Made by a program: the position numbers and the translations under genes | Notes under the pieces: generated by a model | The model's database searches: none | What the model was told of the DNA's origin: nothing | Seen by the model: only the letters and a program-made list of their open reading frames with translations | In this document: positions 8,886-16,018 of the stretch, one piece after another | How positions within the stretch are numbered: the stretch's first letter is position 1 | Layout: each line of letters begins with the position of its first letter | DNA from: Mucilaginibacter sp. | GTDB lineage: Bacteria; Bacteroidota; Bacteroidia; Sphingobacteriales; Sphingobacteriaceae | Direction: 5' to 3' | Assembly: GCF_028288225.1 (NCBI RefSeq) | Contig: NZ_JAQBOC010000060.1 | Location: 23,456 to 87,455, forward strand | DNA length: 64,000 nucleotides

Positions 8886-9653
8886 TTATTTTGATGCTGC
8901 CCATAAAATGGCATCACGCATTAATATTATATAGCTTGGGTTAACCAGTGCAGTTGGTGAATGGCCGATACAGATATAGATCATCCGGTGAAAATTTTCG
9001 TTTGTCCAAACCATGGGATGATCGCCCATTGGCTTGTTTTGCTTATAGGTTGATTCATCAACCGTAGCCAAAACCCGCACATTACCCCTTGGACTTTTAT
9101 CCCACTCGTACCACTCGTCCGAAAGCCAAAATTTTGCCGGCAGATTTTTTGTAACCGGATGCTTATGGTCCTCCACCACAACCGTCCCATCCTGGAAAGC
9201 GGGGTGCGGCGAATAGGTTACACCTCCCATAAAAGTTTCAAACCATTGCCAATATTTTGCAGTTGAATTCGGCCCCAAAAACTGTTTCCCGGTTAGTCCG
9301 GCGGCGTGCACGCCTACCCAGCCCTTGCCCTGTTCCGCAAACTTTTGCAAAGCCGCCTGCTGGCTTGCCGACATATCAAAGGGCGCTAAATGGAACATCA
9401 CGAATACCTGATACCTGGCCAGATTGGCATCATTGATCTTGCTGGTATCATCCGTAAAATCAACACCGAAATGGTTTTCAGCGCCCAGTTTTTCAAAAAA
9501 TTCTTTGCCTGCGGAGATGCTTTTCCAATGATCCTTGGCCTGCGAGGCAACCACAAGCACTTTGAATTTGGAAAATTGGGCATTAGCCTTTAAGCTAAAA
9601 AGAGCAAGAATAATTAAAGCTGATACCGAAGCTTTTTTGAATGATTTGACCAT
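8886..9653 (-). CDS. ThuA-domain protein, secreted
   Basis: The fourth ThuA paralogue (255 residues). The signal peptide ends at LKANAQ. Family segments are GKGWVGVHAAGLTGK, YWQWFETFMGG, HKHPVTKNLP, SDEWYEWDKSPRGNVRVLA, GDHPMVWTN and CIGHSP. It has the VHAAG type of motif common in other ThuA proteins, where two sisters here have FHH, so the cluster holds two or more sub-types. It is the first gene of the ThuA run on this strand; upstream is a 289-base gap with a palindromic repeat and one CACTAC half-site (9711). Confidence 0.84.
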   Translation of the reverse strand: MVKSFKKASVSALIILALFSLKANAQFSKFKVLVVASQAKDHWKSISAGKEFFEKLGAENHFGVDFTDDTSKINDANLARYQVFVMFHLAPFDMSASQQAALQKFAEQGKGWVGVHAAGLTGKQFLGPNSTAKYWQWFETFMGGVTYSPHPAFQDGTVVVEDHKHPVTKNLPAKFWLSDEWYEWDKSPRGNVRVLATVDESTYKQNKPMGDHPMVWTNENFHRMIYICIGHSPTALVNPSYIILMRDAILWAASK

Positions 9654-9737
9654 TTTAATTTTTGCTGATTATTATAAGTTCTTAAATTCAATTTTTATTC
9701 CCTTTTCAATCACTACAATTTATCCATTAGTACCATA

Positions 9738-9902
9738 TGCTCCGTAGGAGCTACCTCTTTGTAGAATGTAATTGCCAAACTTTGTGCCTCATAGAGGCTA
9801 CCCTTCTACATTGTGTATTATCGCCTTGCTATTATGGGTTGCACCTACGGAGCAATATTTATTGTTTAAAAAATGCTACAAAGAGGGAGCTCCTACGAAG
9901 CA
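9738..9902. repeat. Long inverted repeat, GCTCCGTAGGAGCTACC family
   Basis: The left arm at 9738-9764 (TGCTCCGTAGGAGCTACCTC then TTTGTAG) is mirrored by the right arm at 9876-9902 (CTACAAAGAGGGAGCTCCTA then CGAAGCA). An extra CCTACGGAGCA block lies at 9844-9854. It fills most of the 289-base gap between the redoxin and ThuA genes. The sequence is of a type seen as dispersed intergenic repeats in Bacteroidota; it encodes nothing visible. Confidence 0.6.
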
Positions 9903-9942
9903 ATCAATTTGTAGACGAGTGCAAAATACATTCAACAGTGTT

Positions 9943-11082
9943 TTATGGTTTTGCAACCGGCTCTTTATAAATCCTCCCCATCATCGGGTCATCAAAAATT
10001 ATTTTTCTTAATTCTTCCGCATCAATGGCTCCCTGGTGAGCATAAACAATTTTACCATCGGGTTCTACCAAAAGTGTATACGGCAATGCGCCGTCCCATT
10101 TAGGGTCAACAGCCTCTATCATTTTATATTTATCATCCCCGCTGTAGATGTAATTAAGACCCGATGCCTGCTTACGCTGCAAAAATTTCAGGGCCTTGTC
10201 CTTATTAGCCGGATCGTCGGCGCTTATACTTACAAATTCAAGGCCTCTATCGCGGTAGGTATGGTTTAGGGTAACCAGGTCGCTAAATTCGGCAACGCAT
10301 GGGCCGCACCAGGTAGCCCATAAATTAACCAGCCTTAATTTATCTGTGTGATTTTTTATTACTTCCTTTATGCCGTTGGCACTAAGCGTATCCAGTTTTA
10401 CAGGCTCTTTGGCCCATTCAATCTGCGCCTTTTCCAGCCATACGCTTTTCTCGGCCCACTTTATGGAACAGCCGAATGTTTTGGTAACCGGCACGGCTAT
10501 TTCCTTACCGGCTAAAATGGCATCAATGGCATTCCGCACGTCAAGCGAGTGCGGCGTTTTTGCCGGGTTCTCCATATCGTCAATGCGGCCGTTATAGCGC
10601 AGTTTTCTATCCTTATCAAAAATAAAAATGTGAGGTGTTGCAACCGGGCCATATTTGTTTGAGGTTATTTCGGTTTCGCCATCATACAGGTATGGGAAAT
10701 TAAACTTCATGTATTTTGCGCGGATCTTCATCTCTTCGAACGAATCGCCAAGGTCACTGTACCCCAACTCGTCCAAACGGAGCCCGGCTGGGTTATTAGG
10801 GTTAATAGCAACCACGCTTACTCCTTTAGCTGCATAATCGCCGGTTAACTTAATCATCCTGTTCTCATAAGCCTGCGATGTTGGGCAATGGTTACACATA
10901 AAAACAATTACCAGCACCTTTGCATTTTTAAACGATTGCAGGGTATAGGTTTTGCCATCAATACCGGGCAGACTAAAATCGGGTGCGGTTTCACCTGTTG
11001 CTAATGTTTTATGATCCACAAAAGCGGATGCAAAGCTGCAAAGCGTTAAAATAAAAACTAAACTTGTTATATACTTTTTCAT
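9943..11082 (-). CDS. Two-domain redoxin (peroxiredoxin-like plus TlpA-like), secreted
   Basis: A periplasmic thiol-redox protein with two thioredoxin folds. After the signal peptide (1-20), the N-terminal redoxin domain (about 27-185) holds Cys63-X2-Cys66 in FMCNHCPTS. The C-terminal TlpA-like domain (about 230-370) holds the WCGPC motif in LWATWCGPCVAEF. The pair may pass electrons from one domain to the other, but the target is unknown. The gene starts 11 bases after the GH9 stop and is probably in its operon, so help with disulfides of secreted hydrolases is possible. The length (379) is far above a simple TlpA, consistent with the two-domain build. Confidence 0.85.
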   Translation of the reverse strand: MKKYITSLVFILTLCSFASAFVDHKTLATGETAPDFSLPGIDGKTYTLQSFKNAKVLVIVFMCNHCPTSQAYENRMIKLTGDYAAKGVSVVAINPNNPAGLRLDELGYSDLGDSFEEMKIRAKYMKFNFPYLYDGETEITSNKYGPVATPHIFIFDKDRKLRYNGRIDDMENPAKTPHSLDVRNAIDAILAGKEIAVPVTKTFGCSIKWAEKSVWLEKAQIEWAKEPVKLDTLSANGIKEVIKNHTDKLRLVNLWATWCGPCVAEFSDLVTLNHTYRDRGLEFVSISADDPANKDKALKFLQRKQASGLNYIYSGDDKYKMIEAVDPKWDGALPYTLLVEPDGKIVYAHQGAIDAEELRKIIFDDPMMGRIYKEPVAKP

Positions 11083-11093
11083 CTGTTTAAGAT

Positions 11094-12914
11094 TTAATCA
11101 TTTATAGAAACTGCCAATAAATACCAGGCGGTATGTGGTAGCCATTGCTCGGCCCAGCGCCAGTCAGAATCTTTACCTGATACTGCATACGGGATATTAT
11201 AATCGATGTCATCCTCGTTATCAAAACCGGAGGTTATGCCATTTACAATTCCGCCGGGTGCATTGGTATATTCAAAAGTTCCGAAAAATCCGTAGGCCGG
11301 GTTATTGTGTCCTATTCCCTGCAGCATGCAGCTATCAAAAGGATTTAAACCAAGGATCCAATTCAACTGGTCGAGTGCAAAACCGTCTAGCTGATCATGA
11401 AAAGGTTTATCATCCCTAAAAATATTGGCGGCCATCCTTGCAGCAGCGGCTACCGAGCCGAGGCGCGCATTCTCGCCCTGCCACCATGGCGAGGCATCGC
11501 TGCCATGCGGAAAAAAGAAAGAACTGTGCCTGTTGCCTAAAGTATCCTGCACCAGTTGGCGGCTGTAGCCAAATGGATTATTTACCTCATGAGTAATAGC
11601 AAACTCAAACTCCATCGATTCTTTTGTAGTTTTTTTGATCTGTGCCTGCTCATCCGCAGTAGCATAAGGATAATAATACAATAAGCTAACCAGTGGCAGC
11701 CCGGCATCCGATGGGTGAAAGAACGGGCGATCCTTATCGTCAGCCCTGAAATAATTTTTATAGTTTTTCCAGGTAACCAGTCGGCCCATTATACCGGCGG
11801 CTCTTTTTGCAGCCGCGGCCTTGTAAACATCCTTTTTGGTTACTTTATAAAGCTCAGTAGCTGCATTTAAGGCACAATAATCATCCAGCATATTTTCTTT
11901 GCCGTCGTAATCCATTTGTTTGTTATCCTTCTCTAAAAAAGCAAAGGCATTTTCTGCAGCTTTTAAATAATCAGCATTGCTGAATTCCCCGCTTACCGGG
12001 TAAGCTGAGGCCATTGCCAGAGCTGCTATGGCCATTCCAGCACCGGAGCGATAGCTCGATTGATAAAGCCGCCAGCTTTTCTCTGTGGCGCTTTTATTGA
12101 ATGCCTGGTCTTTTGTTTTCTTTATCCGGTAGCCGCCTTCTTCTGCAGGGATCATCCTGTCCTTTGGCAATTTCCCGGGACCTGGAGCACCAACTGAACG
12201 GTAAAACGACCCGCCTTTGGCCTGCATCCTCACCAAATAATCAGCGCCATACATAGCCTCGTCCAATATCCGTCGGTTAAACTGCCTGAAATCTGTACCT
12301 GGCCTGGCGTTTAAAAGTTCGTAGGTTTTAAACAGGCTCCAATCGGTTAATGAAATTTGCTGGGGGTTAAAGTAATTTGAAAATGACAGGTGTGAAAGAT
12401 GCTTGCCATAATCGCCGGTGGCATCGTACCAGCCGCCGTGCGCATCAATAGTATCTGTTGTTTTGCCTGATAATAACAAGTGATGATCAGCCTTATCCAA
12501 TAAGCCCGAACTGCGCTGCCCCTTAAAGTAATACACCACATCAGATATGGTGGCTTTCTCCAGCACGTTTTTCCCAATGATGAACGGGTAGGAAGACACA
12601 AGGTCTTTTGGCGAAGTTATTTGCAGCTTATATGTACCGGGTGTTGTAACCGGGCTAAAATCAATCGTCCAGAATTGAAAGTTCTTCCATTTATTAACGG
12701 CACCGCTAAATACAGGTTTACCTGTAAATACAGATGCACCCGTGGCTGCGTCAACCAAATTAAATGAATTTATGTTCAGTTTGCTATCGGCAACTATAAT
12801 AGCATGCTTTGCTTTGCTATCTTCATAGCCTACATGGTTGGTAACTATTTTTACTGATTGTGCATGCAGAAAAAACGGCATACACAACAATAAATACATT
12901 ATCCAATTTTTCAT
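11094..12914 (-). CDS. Glycoside hydrolase family 9 enzyme, secreted
   Basis: A GH9 (inverting) glycoside hydrolase. After a signal peptide ending at LHAQ there is an N-terminal CelD_N Ig-like domain (about 25-115, starting VKIVTNHVGYE), then an (alpha/alpha)6 catalytic domain. Catalytic signatures seen are GGWYDATGDYGKHLSH (the aspartate motif, normally D-A-G-D-Y-G-K) and the C-terminal GLNPFDSCMLQGIGHNNP; the final WAEQWLPHTAWYL likely carries the acid Glu. Most GH9 enzymes are endoglucanases, but exo-glucosaminidases are known in the family, and the adjacent amino-sugar PTS makes that alternative worth noting. Start 12914 (MKNWIMYLL) is chosen; an in-frame ATG at 12935 would add seven residues. 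Confidence 0.88.
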   Translation of the reverse strand: MKNWIMYLLLCMPFFLHAQSVKIVTNHVGYEDSKAKHAIIVADSKLNINSFNLVDAATGASVFTGKPVFSGAVNKWKNFQFWTIDFSPVTTPGTYKLQITSPKDLVSSYPFIIGKNVLEKATISDVVYYFKGQRSSGLLDKADHHLLLSGKTTDTIDAHGGWYDATGDYGKHLSHLSFSNYFNPQQISLTDWSLFKTYELLNARPGTDFRQFNRRILDEAMYGADYLVRMQAKGGSFYRSVGAPGPGKLPKDRMIPAEEGGYRIKKTKDQAFNKSATEKSWRLYQSSYRSGAGMAIAALAMASAYPVSGEFSNADYLKAAENAFAFLEKDNKQMDYDGKENMLDDYCALNAATELYKVTKKDVYKAAAAKRAAGIMGRLVTWKNYKNYFRADDKDRPFFHPSDAGLPLVSLLYYYPYATADEQAQIKKTTKESMEFEFAITHEVNNPFGYSRQLVQDTLGNRHSSFFFPHGSDASPWWQGENARLGSVAAAARMAANIFRDDKPFHDQLDGFALDQLNWILGLNPFDSCMLQGIGHNNPAYGFFGTFEYTNAPGGIVNGITSGFDNEDDIDYNIPYAVSGKDSDWRWAEQWLPHTAWYLLAVSIND

Positions 12915-13030
12915 ACTTGATAAAACCATGAGCATTATTTATATTGAGGGTTTATATTATTAATGGATGTTGGCATGCATCCCGGAAGTCCAAAGCTAAT
13001 ATATTACATTTCCCGCAAGAATTTTCATAC

Positions 13031-13047
13031 CCCTACATTAACACTAC
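13031..13047 (+). promoter_or_regulatory. CCCTAC-N5-CACTAC direct repeat (site 4)
   Basis: CCCTAC-ATTAA-CACTAC with an 11-bp period, in the divergent region between the GH9 gene (about 100-120 bases away) and the PTS operon. It is pointed away from GH9, so either orientation is tolerated or it serves the PTS side together with site 5. Confidence 0.5.
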
Positions 13048-13134
13048 GGTTTGATAAAATTTGATAATTCACCTGTCGGTGTATCGGCAATGGTGTGTTT
13101 GAAACGCATTTATGTATATGCCTGCATTTCATTT

Positions 13135-13269
13135 CAACGGATTAAAATCCGTTGTTACAATATCGACCGAAGCTACTCTTCTGATTTTTGGGTAACAGAT
13201 AGCATAATTTACACCCAATTCAGCACCACCGGCTCGGCCAATTTTGTAGGGATGGATTTTAATCCATCC
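13135..13269. repeat. Pair of REP-like hairpins
   Basis: Two short palindromes: CAACGGATTAAAATCCGTTG (13135-13154) and GGATGGATTTTAATCCATCC (13250-13269). Each has 8-bp arms around a TAAA/TTTA loop, with a partial repeat GTTTTAACGGAC after the second. This resembles REP/BIME elements mobilised by single-strand REP-associated transposases in Bacteroidota. No transposase gene is nearby. The rest of the 485-base GH9-PTS gap holds the two CACTAC sites and no gene. Confidence 0.6.
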
Positions 13270-13302
13270 GTTTTAACGGACAAAAATCCTATAAAAACTA
13301 TA

Positions 13303-13319
13303 GTAGTGGTATTGTAGTG
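13303..13319 (-). promoter_or_regulatory. CACTAC-N5-CACTAC direct repeat (site 5)
   Basis: Read on the minus strand this is CACTAC-AATAC-CACTAC, a perfect half-site repeat with an 11-bp period. It ends about 100 bases before the first PTS gene, the same distance as the other sites keep from their starts. Confidence 0.58.
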
Positions 13320-13420
13320 CCTTAAAAATAGTATTTAATTAAAGTTTGGCTGATTATTGCACAATGTAAAAATGCATATATTGTAATGCCAATTTATTAA
13401 ACAAATACCAATAATACCGG

Positions 13421-13855
13421 ATGGAGAAAAGTGATAAAATAAGGAAGTTCCTGATTGCTACCCATGGCACGTTTGCCGCAGGGGTAAAGTCATCGTTAGA
13501 TCTGATTATCGGCGCTATTGAAAATGTATTTTTGATACAAGCCTATATAAACGCTGATATTGCAGTTGACACACAGATAAATGAAGTACTGGACCAGGTG
13601 AGCGATACTGATGAACTGGTTGTATTTTGTGACATACTTGGCGGCAGCATTACCAACCAAATATTGCAGCATGCTTTAAAGCCGAATGTGCATGTTATAT
13701 CAGGATTTAATTTACCCTTGCTTATTGAGGTTTTAATGAGTGATACTGATACACCGGTTGAGGAAGTAATAGCATCGGCACTTAATAATGCTAAAGAACA
13801 AATGACATACGTAAATAAACTTTTAACCGCTCAAAAAGAAGATCAGGATGATTAA
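13421..13855 (+). CDS. PTS mannose-family EIIA
   Basis: The EIIA component of a mannose/fructose/sorbose-family phosphotransferase system, accepting phosphate from HPr on a histidine and passing it to EIIB. The 144-residue protein has the EIIA(Man) start FLIATHGTFAAGVKSSL with phospho-acceptor His15, and the segment VVFCDILGGSITNQ that matches the family D(L)xGGSP-type loop. It is a free-standing domain, not fused to EIIB as in E. coli ManX. It is the first gene of the operon and its stop overlaps the EIIB start by 8 bases, so translation is probably coupled. A CACTAC repeat lies about 100 bases upstream. Confidence 0.9.
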   Translation: MEKSDKIRKFLIATHGTFAAGVKSSLDLIIGAIENVFLIQAYINADIAVDTQINEVLDQVSDTDELVVFCDILGGSITNQILQHALKPNVHVISGFNLPLLIEVLMSDTDTPVEEVIASALNNAKEQMTYVNKLLTAQKEDQDD

Positions 13856-14318
13856 GCTTACCCGGATTGATGATAGATTAGTGCATGGGCAGGTTGCATT
13901 TACCTGGACGCCGGCATTGGGTGTTAGTTGCCTTTTAATAGCAAATGATAAAGTTGCTAAGGATGAATTTTTGAAGATGGCGCTTGGACTGGCCAAACCA
14001 GCCGGCACCAAGCTTTTGATAAAATCATTAAAGGATGCTGCTGCATTTTTAAACGATGAAAAAAGCAGCAGCCTGAAAATATTATTGATAATAGACAGTG
14101 TTAAAGATGCTTACGCGTTAGTTAACGAGGTATCTGAAATTAAGTCGGTAAATTTTGGAGGAATCAGGTTAAAAGATGGCGCCAGGCTTATTTCAAAAGC
14201 TGTTTCCATTAATGATGATGATATAACCCTGATAAAAGAACTATTGGATAAAGGTATAGAACTTGAATTAAGGCAGGTACCAACTGATACAAAGCAAATG
14301 GTAGGAAGCCTTATTTGA
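13848..14318 (+). CDS. PTS mannose-family EIIB
   Basis: EIIB of the same PTS. It carries the sugar-phosphorylating histidine, His13, in the hallmark IDDRLVHGQVAFTW, and its length (156) is normal for a single EIIB(Man) domain. It takes phosphate from EIIA and gives it to the sugar held by EIIC/EIID at the inner membrane. The start overlaps the EIIA stop. The next gene begins 107 bases later, after a hairpin repeat that could separate or modulate expression of the soluble and membrane parts. The cargo cannot be read from EIIB; mannose-family systems take glucose, mannose, glucosamine, galactosamine, N-acetylgalactosamine, fructose or sorbose. Confidence 0.9.
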   Translation: MIKLTRIDDRLVHGQVAFTWTPALGVSCLLIANDKVAKDEFLKMALGLAKPAGTKLLIKSLKDAAAFLNDEKSSSLKILLIIDSVKDAYALVNEVSEIKSVNFGGIRLKDGARLISKAVSINDDDITLIKELLDKGIELELRQVPTDTKQMVGSLI

Positions 14319-14325
14319 GAAAAAA

Positions 14326-14401
14326 GATGCAAGAATCAAGAGAGCAAGGGTCAAGAATATTTCTTTTTTATCTTGCTTCTTGACTCTTGATTTCCTGATT
14401 C
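14326..14401. repeat. Hairpin repeat inside the PTS operon, TCAAGAATCAAGA family (copy 2)
   Basis: The left arm (AGATGCAAGAATCAAGAGAG) is mirrored by a right arm (TATCTTGCTTCTTGACTCTT), separated by a short AT-rich spacer with a TTCTTTTTTA stretch. It lies between EIIB and the fused EIIC-EIID gene. A hairpin here could act as an RNA processing site or partial terminator; this is inference. Confidence 0.6.
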
Positions 14402-14425
14402 CCTATACAACATTAATTAAAACAT

Positions 14426-16006
14426 ATGTCAATTTCGTACCTGCTTATTGCGCTCATAGCCATGTTTGGCCATTCCGAAGATTTTTTGGGTACCACACTG
14501 CTGAGCCGCCCGTTGGTGCTTGGCCCGTTAGTGGGACTTGTACTTGGTGATTTAAACCAGGGTGTAATTATCGGCGCTACTTTGGAGCTGATATTTATGG
14601 GCAACATAAAAGTTGGTGCAGCAATACCGCCTGATGTTATCACAGGCGGCGTATTGGGTACAGCTTTCGCCATTATCTCGGGCAAAGGGCCTGCTATTGC
14701 GCTGGCTATTGCCGTGCCGGTATCTATACTGGCCGAAATGCTGATCAGCAGTCTTTTTGTATTCAGGGCTGTGATCAATAAAAAGTTCAATCAATATGCC
14801 GATGAGGGAGATTTTAATGGGATCCAGCGGCTGCATATCCTCTCCGGGATCCTCCGCCCTATATTAATGGGGATTATCATCCTGCTGGCCCTGCAATTGG
14901 GCGCAACGGTTATGAAAGATTTCCTGGCCCTGATCCCCGCCTGGGTACAAACGGGCTTACAGGTTGCAGGAAATATGCTGCCTGCATTAGGTTTTGCACT
15001 TTTAATGAACCTGATGTTCAACAAAACAGTTGCACCGTACTTTTTCCTGGGTTTTATGCTGGCTGCTTATTTAAAATTACCGGTAATTGCTATTGGCGGC
15101 CTGGGAATTATTATAGCGCTGATAATAACACAAGTTACACCCAAAACAGATGGCGATGATGAGGATGAAGATTTTAAAGAAAGTAAAGAGGCTATTAAAC
15201 CCGCACGAAAGCTTAACAAAAGAGATATTCGCAACTTGTTTTTAAGATCTCTTGCGCTTGAGGCCAATTTCAATTTTGAAACCTGGCAAAATACAGGCTT
15301 CGCGTTTTCTATTATCCCCGTTTTAAAACGACTTTATACTACCAAAGAAGCCATGGCTGCAGCACTGAAAAGGCATTTACAGCTTTTTAATACCAGCCCG
15401 TATGGCTCAACCCTTATTTTAGGAATAACCGCTGCAATGGAAGAGCAAAACAGCAATGATGCCGATTTTGATGAGGAATCAATAAGCACGGTAAAGCTGG
15501 GTTTAATGGGTCCGCTGGCCGGTGTATTCGACTCGCTGTTTTGGGGTACGTTTAAAGTTATTGCCGCCGGAATTGGCACCTCACTGGCTATAAAAGGGAA
15601 TATCATGGGGCCGGTTCTTTTCCTGCTGGTATTTAATGTACCGCACCTTGTACTCAGGTATAACCTCACTTTTATAGGCTATAACGCCGGAACTAAATTT
15701 CTGCAAAACCTTGCCAAAAACAATGTAATGGACAGGCTAACTAAAGGTGCATCTATATTGGGTTTGATGGTAGTTGGGGCAATGCCGGCAACTTTAATGT
15801 CAATCAGTACCCCTATAAGTATTGGTTCAGATAAGTCGGAAATAACTATTCAAAGTGTTTTAGACCAGGTAGTACCGGCTATTATACCATTGGGATTAAC
15901 CTTTTTGGTTTACTATTTTGTAAAAAATGGTGCTAAAACAACCCATTTATTACTGGGCTTGCTGGCACTGGGCTTTATAGGCAGTATGGTCCATTTGTTT
16001 GCTTAA
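14426..16006 (+). CDS. PTS mannose-family EIIC-EIID fusion
   Basis: A single 526-residue membrane protein that joins the two permease subunits. Residues 1-240 are EIIC, with the signature RPLVLGPLVGLVLGDLNQG and LIFMGNIKVGAAIPPD. A charged linker (about 238-265, rich in Asp/Glu/Lys) follows. Residues about 265-526 are EIID, with NFNFETWQNTGFAFSIIPVL, FNTSPYGSTLILGITAAMEE and LMGPLAGVFDSLFWGT. EIIC and EIID are separate genes in the well-studied systems, so the fusion is the odd point; both halves look complete. It transports and helps phosphorylate the sugar in the inner membrane. The EI gene begins 12 bases after its stop. Confidence 0.9.
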   Translation: MSISYLLIALIAMFGHSEDFLGTTLLSRPLVLGPLVGLVLGDLNQGVIIGATLELIFMGNIKVGAAIPPDVITGGVLGTAFAIISGKGPAIALAIAVPVSILAEMLISSLFVFRAVINKKFNQYADEGDFNGIQRLHILSGILRPILMGIIILLALQLGATVMKDFLALIPAWVQTGLQVAGNMLPALGFALLMNLMFNKTVAPYFFLGFMLAAYLKLPVIAIGGLGIIIALIITQVTPKTDGDDEDEDFKESKEAIKPARKLNKRDIRNLFLRSLALEANFNFETWQNTGFAFSIIPVLKRLYTTKEAMAAALKRHLQLFNTSPYGSTLILGITAAMEEQNSNDADFDEESISTVKLGLMGPLAGVFDSLFWGTFKVIAAGIGTSLAIKGNIMGPVLFLLVFNVPHLVLRYNLTFIGYNAGTKFLQNLAKNNVMDRLTKGASILGLMVVGAMPATLMSISTPISIGSDKSEITIQSVLDQVVPAIIPLGLTFLVYYFVKNGAKTTHLLLGLLALGFIGSMVHLFA

Positions 16007-16018
16007 TTTGACAGGAAG

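Noticed and set aside
9711..9716. CACTAC half-site before the ThuA gene at 8886-9653
   Set aside because: No second half-site at 11 bp on either side, so it is not counted as a regulon site.
9737..10011. Open frames of 77-79 codons overlapping the redoxin 3' end
   Set aside because: They consist largely of the GCTCCGTAGG repeat and antisense of the redoxin gene, with no recognisable protein.
13051..13317. An 88-codon open frame in the GH9-PTS gap
   Set aside because: It runs through the REP-like hairpins and CACTAC sites, has no ribosome-binding context and no protein-like pattern.
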